A DNA stretch of 64,000 nt from Beauveria sp. NWAFU-1. Lineage: Eukaryota > Ascomycota > Sordariomycetes > Hypocreales > Cordycipitaceae. Below are positions 55,963-64,000 of this stretch, piece by piece. The notes below the pieces were generated by a model. The model worked only from the letters and a program-made list of their open reading frames with translations, did not search any database and was not told the origin of the DNA. How positions within the stretch are numbered: position 1 is the first letter of the stretch; each line of letters starts with the position of its first letter. Both the position numbers and the translations under genes were made by a program. Where the stretch lies: NCBI GenBank assembly GCA_024472245.1, contig JANBXD010000003.1, positions 3,100,001 through 3,164,000 of the forward strand, read 5' to 3'.

Positions 55963-56878
55963 TCAATCTCCGTCTCTCGATTTCGGAGTGCCCATAATGT
56001 CGCCGACGGGAGGCAGCCTGTCTGGCGTGCTATTTCTCCGCCTCTTCTTCGCTGATGAAGCAGGCTCTGGAGACTGTCCGTGCACTGGGCGCGAATCCTG
56101 TATCGGTATTGCTGGAGGCAGAGTTTGGGGAGCATAGTACAGTCCAGGCTGGTAAACGTACTGCTGCTGCTGATGGTCAACGGGCGGCCTTGGCATAAGA
56201 TGTTGTGGAAGCAGTGGCCGCAGTTCTCGCTTCGCCCGGTCTGCTCTGGACGGACGGCCGCGCTTCTTTGGTGGCGGCTTGGGCGTCCCCGCAGCTCCTT
56301 GCGCAGACTTGGCGCGCGGACTTCTGCTGGCTGGCATAGTTACCAGGGTCGTGGTCGTCGCTGACTTTGGTAGGAGGCCGTTGGGCATTGGGCGAGGTAA
56401 TATCGATGAGGAACCTTGATAGGATGGCGGTTGCGGTGGATGAATGGTAGGTTGCAAGGTGGGCGGAGATCTCATCGCTTGGCTAATGGATGGGTAGTCG
56501 CCATGGCTACTGCTGGAAGAGTTTCGCTCGCGACTATGGTAAGGCGCAGAAATTTGCTTCGTTGCAAGCATACATTCATTCATATTGCGGCCTTTGGCTG
56601 AGTGTTAGTGGCTAGACAGCTGTGGCAGTGGTCAACTATGAGACCGAGTTGGTAACGTCTTACCTCGCGGTAGCTGCATGTTCAGCCAATCTGGAACGAT
56701 GCCATGGGTTTTTACGAAACCCTCCAGTTGGTATACATCCACTGAGCTAGTTTTGATCATCTCCGCGAGAACGAATCTCTGCAGTAGCGGATTAGCATGT
56801 TGATGGCGCTGATATGGTCATGCGACAAAGCATTCGTACCCTACTTACATGTTCCTTGTTTGTGAATGGGTTGTCCAT
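55963..56878 (-). CDS. AT-hook protein, uncharacterised
   Basis: Three exons: 56878-56849, 56778-56664 and 56591-55963, phases 0 and 1; 257 residues. Exon 1 encodes only ten codons (MDNPFTNKEH). The N-terminal 60 residues (RFVLAEMIKTSSVDVYQLEGFVKTHGIVPDW, given by its ends) form a short helical module joined to MQLPRGRNMNEC. The rest is Pro/Ser/Gln-rich and contains PPKKRGRPSRADRAKREL, a canonical AT-hook with the central RGRP, and a basic SAKKRRRN near the C-terminus. A nuclear, DNA-associated role is inferred from the AT-hook. I do not recognise the N-terminal module beyond its regular look. The intron branch sites (CCACTAACACT) and acceptors are good. Confidence 0.72.
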
Positions 56879-59800
56879 CTCACGTAGAGGGATTCTATTG
56901 CTTGACAGAATGCTCTAACAGTGATGAAAGAATAACCCAGGAGAAACGACGTGGCTTTGTCGGTAGCGAGGCATCGGGAGCCGGGTAAAATGGTCCAGCG
57001 GGAAGCGTCTAAAGAGGATTCGGAGTAGACGAAGCGTATGTGTACGGAGAGGGTAGCAAAACTGCTACAGGAAGAAGAATAAAGACGCCCAAATTCTCTG
57101 CTGCCAAAAGACGGCGCTCGTTTGCTGACTCGGTCTTGCCAGCTGTGGCGGCTCGAGTCAGACGGGTACCAGCTCGCGTGGGCAATGGGGACGCGCAACG
57201 CCCGCTGATATATCTGCAGAACTGTGCAACTACACCAAACGGAAACGAGCGAGTCCTTTGCGCAAGCGTTGTGGAAGCACCACAGAATTTGTACTCGCTC
57301 CTCCGTGTTCCTGCTTGTGCTGCCCCTTTCAAGAATCGTACGTTCAAACGTGCAGGTTGCGCCGCGCTTGTGCTGCCTGATAGCGCCGGGCGTTTGGTTG
57401 CTCGACAGTTGCCTTTGTGAGCGGCCAGGCAAGATACCGGGGGGTCCAAGGGCTGTCGACTAACACGGTCGCCGAGGGAAATTTTCGGCAAAGAGATGGA
57501 TTTGCCGCCAGCCAACGATGAAGAAGTCAAGTTTCCAGAGGATGTACCGGGAAAGACCAGGGGAAAAAGAGGGCACGGTTTGCACTTGGCCGCTATGAAT
57601 GGCCGCAGACCCGTCCTTCCGCGGCGCGAAAAGGCTGCAAGACCCTCGTCTGCGAGAAGCCAAAAAAGAACTAAGACTGAGTCGTCGCTGTCGACGGCAC
57701 CGGTGATTTGTTACCGAAAAATAATAGCGCTCGGAAAAGAAGCAATATAAGAACATCCACCAGGGCGGCGTTACTTCTGCATCAGACAAGACTTCGGCAG
57801 CAACGACGAGAGGGAAGGAGAGGAAAAGGAAAATCGACGGGCGGCAAACCATCTACACTAGTCCTCCTCCCTGTATGTGTGTGGAAGGCCCTGGGGACAT
57901 CATGCTCAAACGGATCACTCCCTCCTTTCATTGGCACCCTGCGGTGGTGTGTCTGTGGTATGCCAGCCTCTCCTCGCACCTGCCGCGGTGCACAAGCTTC
58001 GATCCCTTGACACAGGACATTGACAGCCTAGATGCAACTACACCCAGGCAGTACGGGAGCACATGATGGCGATGACGGCAGCCCACACACAAGTCCCGCT
58101 GGTGCAGCGCCCAGAAAGAAACGGGCCTGCCGCCCCCCCATTTCTTCTCTCCGTCTCCTCGCCCCAGCCCGAGTCGCCCCTTCTTGTTAGCGGGCGGCAT
58201 CGGGCCTTGTTCCGGTGGTTGGTTGGCGAGCCGTCGGCGTCGCATGAATGGGGCCAAGAGTTCCTGCAACAGTCTCTGAGTGGTTGAGCAGCCGTCAAGG
58301 AAGCCATTGCTGATGTATCGAGCCGAATCAGCTGAACGTTCTAGTCTCCCTTTTTGTGGAGGCAGCCCAAGAGGAATAAGGTGCAAAATGCCTGTCGAGC
58401 TGGGTTTGTTTGTGTGGGAGCTTAACAGTAATCGCAAGTCACTGCGCTACCCGGTCTGCAAGGTACACCACGATGATACCCGTTTTAGCGCACTAACCTT
58501 GGACACACCCCCCTTCCCTATCTCTCTCTCTCGAACAAAGGCAGCCGGTAAACCAGCATGCAAGTCTTTTTGAGGGTAACACCAGCAGCGGGAGGCCTTT
58601 TCGGTACTCGTGCGAGACAGGCATATGACAAGCCATGCCGCGTGCGACCTCCCTGATTTGCTTTGTCAGGCTAGCTTCCGGTTCACGTTCCGGCGCGACA
58701 TCCTACTGGTAGTAGTTTGAATCAGCCATCAGGCTGTTCGGTGAAATGGGAGGATCTTCCAGAGACAGATCGACGACCACGGTGCATGGCGGAGCATGAG
58801 AGATGTCGCAACAGGCTGCCTCTTTCCGGCCAGCCGCCTCGCTCGTAACGTGCGGGGGCTTGTTGGGCAAGGATGCGACAGGTGTGGCTGCTAACGACCC
58901 GCTGGTGCATGTGGAAGAGTACGTTAATAGGATGCAAGGCTTTGCCACCGTTCGTCAAGCCCTCTCTCTTTAGCTCTGGGAGTATTCTTCAGCTGTCGAG
59001 TTACTGACTCGGCACCCTGGGTTTGAGCTGACATTTTCCCCGTCAAATTCCAGAGAAAAGAATGAGTGCGTGACGCTTGTTGACTAGAGATGATGTACCG
59101 CACACCCTCCTTGTCAGATCCGTTGACGGGTTGCTAGCCTCCACAAGTGCACTGATGAGCATTGACGTGCAGCTGCACATTATCCAGCGAGTAGCCACAC
59201 ATCGACCTTGCCACCGTCCCTTCTAGGTTTATTGTTGACAAGACCTCTTGTCTCATCTGGGCATACCAAATTGAGCTGCCCCGATGACTTTGACCAAAAT
59301 AGTTCTCAAGGCTGTCGCGGCGTCGCCTGCATACAAGTCCGTCCACTCAATGTCTCAGAGGGGCGACTCTCGAAAAAAACTCCTGACTCGGCCTGCGGAA
59401 TGATGACTTTGGCGCCCACGCAAGATAAGAACGGCGCTGATGTTGCCTTTCTTCTCCCGGGCAGAATTGCAACTAACTGCTTGGCGCGATACGCAGGCGA
59501 AAAGCAACTTTGGCTTGTCCGCGTGATGTGGTTGCCTTTTGGCGGAGTCGCACAGTGTGACATCCTTACTGGGGAATGGCACCTCGTGCTCACAGTAGCT
59601 TCTGTCGGTTGACGGCTTGGATGACTCTTTTTCTGCGGCCATGCCGGCAGCTACCCAATCAGCAGGTGCGGCTTCGTCTCTGGGGCAGCTCGAGCAAAAG
59701 GGCGACAAATGGCATGGCAAGTGGCGACCTTGAAAAAGGCTGCAAACAGGTGACACAGTTGGTGGAGAGAAGAGACATGCAGCACACACATATTCTCATC

Positions 59801-61214
59801 GGTTTGGGGGTGGAGGCGACCCCCCGTGTCCTTTGGCGGCGAGTCGCATCTTGGCTGGCATCGTGCTCTCTGCACCTGCCTTGTACATGATGCGCATCTG
59901 CTGGCACCGACGGACAGTCTGACTCTTATATAGCGAAACTGGCTTACACTGACTGACCTCTGGCAAGGACATGCACAATGTGCTGGCAACAGACGGCGGG
60001 CCCCACTAGCAGTTCATGCTCGACAGTTGGATTAGGCTTTTAACGAGCCTCAGCCCAACGTCGTGTAACAGGCGTGCTGCTGGAGAAGCGGCCAGAGCTG
60101 CCCTCGGGTCTGGGGTACTTTGGACTTGGGGGTTTTCTGTGGCTGCATTCCTAGCGCGGCGCTTTTATGCCATGATCTGCTGCGACCTTGGACGACTTGG
60201 CACTGTTGGCAGCAGCCAGTAGTGGAATAGCGCAGATTGGGCGAGGATTATTACGTCCCAAAGGCGATTGGCGGTCAGGCCTGAGAGGCTATGAGTGGGC
60301 TTGACGTGGGAATGCACAGCATTGGGCTGACCGACTTGATCGTGAGCGAATAGCAGGCCTTTGTCCAAATCTGCGTCGATCGGGGGGGATACATGCAATC
60401 CGTTTCGATCCGCCAATGAGACGCCAACGAGATATGTCAAGCGGACAAGGTTCTTGTCTTTGACTTGAACTATCACGGTGGTTGCTATATCTTTACTGTC
60501 TATAGGAGAATAGCAGGGATGACCAATCCGCTGATGGATCAACTGTAGCGTTACACTACACCAACACCGTGTAGACAAGAGATGAAGGAAAGATTGACTC
60601 AAACGATTGTGCTAGCAGAGAATTGACGCCAACATGCGAGTATTGACTTTTTATAAGATATACAGCTTACAACATTTCGATGGCGTACGGCGGCTCATGG
60701 ATCGGTTGCACGGCCTTACAAATATCCGCGACGCGGTGCTGCTGCGTTACAAGGCCGCGCTCAGACACGACAGACAGAGTATCCGTACCCCAGCTTTTAT
60801 TGGCCGGCCTCATGTGGAAAAGCACAACGGTTTAGCCCAAGTCACCATACCAGAGCTTGAAATCGATATCACAACTACAACTCCATCGTCAATCCCATTT
60901 TGCTCCAATAGTGCTGCAGCGGAACACGGAAAGCCATTGGCTCGGCCGGCGCAACTGACAACGGCAGAGGAAGCGCTGCTCCGCATAGCGCCGTCTCGAA
61001 CTAGCGACTTTTGCCTCCCCTCTAACTGCACCATTGATGGCCTGCAGTGTTTGCGAGCCTCCTCTGTCACCCGCATAATCATTGGTGCTGCACGATTCCT
61101 CCTGACATCGACACGAGGATTCACCTAGACAAGTACGCAGTTTTACGTCGACTCACTGCATCGCCTGCATTCTGCGCCTCAATCTCCATCGCCTGCCCCC
61201 CCGTCAATGTGGTC
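56879..61214. other. Large gene-free region upstream of SET2
   Basis: About 4.3 kb between the divergent AT-hook gene and SET2. I found no frame with a conserved motif or a convincing splice pattern. Candidate frames (for example plus 60634-61128, minus 59355-59789, minus 57928-58437) are short, competing and biased in composition. A long 5' regulatory region for SET2, or an unrecognised non-coding transcript, are the possibilities. Confidence 0.45.
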
Positions 61215-64000
61215 ATGAAGGATGACGAGAACGCGACGGTCGAGATGCAGAAAATAAAGCTGGAGGACGGAATCAACGGTGTCGCCGCGGCGCACCATGC
61301 CGAATCCACGACGGCCGCCATGACGGACGCGACCAAGGGCATCAAACTAGAGAGCTCGAGATCTCCGTCGACAGAGGGGGCCAAGTCGCGAACAGATGGC
61401 AATGGAACCCCAGGCTCATCACGCCCGCGCTTGTCGCGCAAGTCGTCGCGCAAGGCAACCCCGACTCGAGAACCGCCGCTGTTTGACCATCGCCCTGATA
61501 TGACCTCTGAGGCCTGCAAATCCTTTCAGGTCATTTCCGACTGTCTCTATGGCTCCAAGCACCTGGGCTCGACGGAAAACGACGCGTTTGACTGCGACTG
61601 TCGAGAAGAGTGGCGTAAGTTGGCCCACCGCCCCCTTAACCTGCCTCGTGGCCAAGTCGCAAAATACCTGGTGATGCGCATCTTGGAATATGAGCTCTAC
61701 TGACATTTTTTTTTATCCTGCAGAGGATGGCGTCAATATGGCATGCGGCGAAGACTCGGACTGCATCAACCGCGCGACAAAAATGGAATGCAGCGAGACG
61801 GCGGGCAACTGCGGCGGTGGCTGCCAGAATCAACGCTTTCAACGAAAACATTACGCCGACGTGTCCGTCATCAAAACGGAGAAGAAAGGATATGGCCTTC
61901 GCACCGACGCCAATTTAGCCGCCAACGACTTCATTTTTGAGTATATTGGTGAGGTCATTAACGAGGCCACGTTTCGACGGCGCATGCTCCAGTACGATCA
62001 TGAGGGCATCAAACACTTTTACTTCATGTCTCTCAATAAGAACGAATTTGTCGACGCAACTCGAAAAGGCAATCTGGGGCGCTTTTGCAATCACTCGTGC
62101 GTCCCCAACTGCTACGTTGACAAGTGGGTAGTCGGCGACAAGCTGCGCATGGGCATATTTGCGCTGCGCGCAGTTTCTGCTGGCGAAGAGCTTGTTTTCA
62201 ACTACAACGTCGACCGGTACGGCGCTGACCCCCAACCCTGCTACTGCGGCGAGCCCAATTGCCTTCGCTTTATCGGTGGCAAGACTCAAACGGAACGAGC
62301 CACCAAGCTTCCTCCTGCGACCATTGAAGCACTTGGTATCGATGTTGGTGATGGTTGGGACACGACTGTTGCTAAAAAGGCGCGCAAGAAGCGTGCCGAC
62401 GAGGATGATGAGGACTATGTCGGCAGTCTACAGGCACGTCCTCTCGACGAGGAAGACTCCCGCAAGGTTATGGCCACACTCATGCAATGCAAGGAAAAAT
62501 GGATCGCAGTCAGGCTTCTCGACCGTATTCAGCAGAGCGATGATGAGCGTGTCATTCACAGCGTCATGCGTATGCACGCATATCAAATCTTCAAGACGAC
62601 CCTGCATACGTTCAGTGACGACCACAACGTTGTCTTGCAGGTGCTTTCCATCTTGGATGGCTTTCCGCGTCTGACGAGGAACAAAATTCAAGACTCGAAC
62701 ATCGAGGCCACCGTTAAATATTTATCTACATCAGAGCACGAAGATGTTGCATCAAAGTCGAAAAAGCTCCTGGACGACTGGAGCAAACTAGAATTGGCGT
62801 ACCGCATTCGCAGGCGCAAATTCGAACCCGGCATGCAGACCCAAAGTATATACGAGGATCGCAGAGGCCCAGCGCGAGAGGGAGACGCGACTGCAGTCAC
62901 GCAAACACCACAGAGCAAAGTTGCATCCCAGCCCATCAATGCTCCCAAAGGGCCTCGCAGCAACATACCACAAAGAAACGGCAGTTTTCAAGCCGGAAAC
63001 GGCTCACGCCAACGGCAACGCTTTGGCAACAATGGACCTCTGCCGCAAGGCTGGTTTTCCGCCAAAGACGCCGGTGGCAACATGTACTATTATGACAAAC
63101 AGGGCACAACGACGTGGCAGCGTCCCACGCTTCCCGCTGACCAGACGCCCAAGATCCCATCCAAGGCCCAGCAGGAGCAGCTGATGATTCAGAACATTAT
63201 CGCGAGAGTGACAAAAGAAGGCACACCGAAGTCCTCAACGTCGCAACAGTCACAATCTTCAGAGACGCCAAACAAGGACTCTCGGTCAGACAAGTGGCGA
63301 GCACTGTCCCAAGACAAGCAAATGAAGATTTACGAAAACACTGTACGAGCCCGTCATTAGGGAACTAATGCCTCTTGATTTTCCTTTACTGACATTTTTT
63401 CAAGGTCTTTCCTCATATCAAATATGTTCTGGATAAATTTCGGCATAAACTGCCAAAGGACGACCTGAAGCGTTTGGGCAAGGAGCTGTCCAAGAAGTTG
63501 GTAGCTTCAGACTACAAGAATAGCCGCGTCGCCGATCCGACGGCCAAACTGCACGAGAAGCAAGCCCGCAAAATCAAGACGTATGTCAAGGACTTTCTAG
63601 ATCGAGCAGTGCACAAGTACGAGGCGCAAAAGAAGGAGCAGGGCGCTGGTGGCGAGACCGGTGGCTCTACGGAAAATGCTACCGCAGACCTCTCCGGCGC
63701 TGCCGACGACAAGGGCGACGACGCCGAGCTGAGCGACATGGACATGGACGATTCACCGGCCAGCCGCAAGCGCAAGCACGACGATGTTGCCGACACCGAA
63801 CTGCCCGACGCAACACCCCCCGCCGACGGCCCAGAGATGAAGCGCCTCAAGGAAGACGAAGTCGGCGCGGCGGCGGCGGCGATGCCCAGCCCGCCACCTC
63901 CACCGCCACCGCCACCGCAAGACGAGGGCGCGGAGCTGACGGAAGAGCAACAGGCGCTGCGGGAGCAGGAACGGGCGCTGGAGCGTGAGAACGAAGAGGC
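61215..64000 (+). CDS. set2: Histone H3K36 methyltransferase Set2, truncated at window edge
   Basis: Exons 61215-61614, 61724-63342 and 63405-beyond 64000 (738 residues seen). Set2 methylates histone H3 lysine 36 during Pol II elongation. The AWS domain begins around CDCREEW|Q and continues CGEDSDCINRATKMEC and CGGGCQNQRF. The SET domain has YGLRTDANLAAND, EYIGEVI, RFCNHSCVPNC (N256-C263) and ELVFNYNVDRYG, with post-SET CYCGEPNCLRFIGG. A WW domain is at about 574-606 (LPQGWFSAKDAGGNMYYYD). The SRI domain, which binds the phosphorylated Pol II tail, starts near 660 across the last intron (YENT|VFPHIKYVLDKF). The C-terminus seen is acidic, then a proline run at 63890-63920. The last intron's donor sits just upstream of an in-frame TAG that splicing removes. 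The ATG is the first giving MKDDENATVE; a start further upstream is possible. Confidence 0.94.

Noticed and set aside
60634..61128. 164-codon plus-strand frame just before SET2
   Set aside because: No recognisable domain and it ends 86 bp before the SET2 start. More likely an open stretch in the leader or promoter.

Overview
This window is nuclear DNA of a filamentous ascomycete. The evidence is short spliceosomal introns (roughly 50-330 bp, GTANGT donors, CTNAC or TACTAAC-like branch sites, YAG acceptors), single-gene transcription units on both strands, pyrimidine-rich leaders, and an Atg1 / GPI mannosyltransferase / CLC / Set2 complement typical of Pezizomycotina. Protein style suggests Sordariomycetes, probably Hypocreales; the genus cannot be fixed from the sequence alone. 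No rRNA, tRNA or CRISPR was recognised.

Layout. 0-7 kb is gene-poor. It holds one spliced gene for a small secreted cysteine-rich protein (minus) and, about 0.9 kb away in inverted orientation, a decayed paralogue. 7-19 kb carries a Sac7/Bag7-type RhoGAP, mitochondrial SDH2, a three-exon small membrane protein, GPI mannosyltransferase III (Gpi10/PIG-B) and ornithine aminotransferase. 19-23.6 kb is gene-free except for tandem repeats and the pyrimidine-rich leader of ATG1 (23.6-26.5 kb). 27-36 kb holds a gene with a C-terminal Zn2Cys6-like cysteine array, a zeta-toxin-like P-loop protein, an FHA-domain protein kinase with an in-frame stop followed by a long in-frame extension, the 25-residue ribosomal protein eL41 (exon 2 is only 7 nt), the RNA polymerase I subunit A49 and an enoyl-CoA isomerase-like protein; COG1 follows on the minus strand.

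39-44 kb is an accessory island between COG1 and a second, divergent beta-tubulin. It has an AT-rich stretch, a 17-bp tandem repeat, a large minus-strand reading frame broken by one frameshift and two TAG codons, and a possible solo LTR. The broken gene keeps an aspartate cluster, an NDxxDxxxD element and an Arg-Tyr pair at spacings like those of class I terpene synthases. I did not recognise its family otherwise.

44-64 kb returns to conserved genes: beta-tubulin (with Tyr167 and Ala198, residues linked to benzimidazole insensitivity), Sas10/Utp3, a CLC chloride/proton transporter, GABA transaminase, an AT-hook protein, and SET2, which runs off the right edge. Most genes are unrelated housekeeping functions. 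The only loose functional threads are nucleolar or ribosome production (RPA49, eL41, Sas10) and omega-amino-acid catabolism (ornithine aminotransferase, GABA transaminase).
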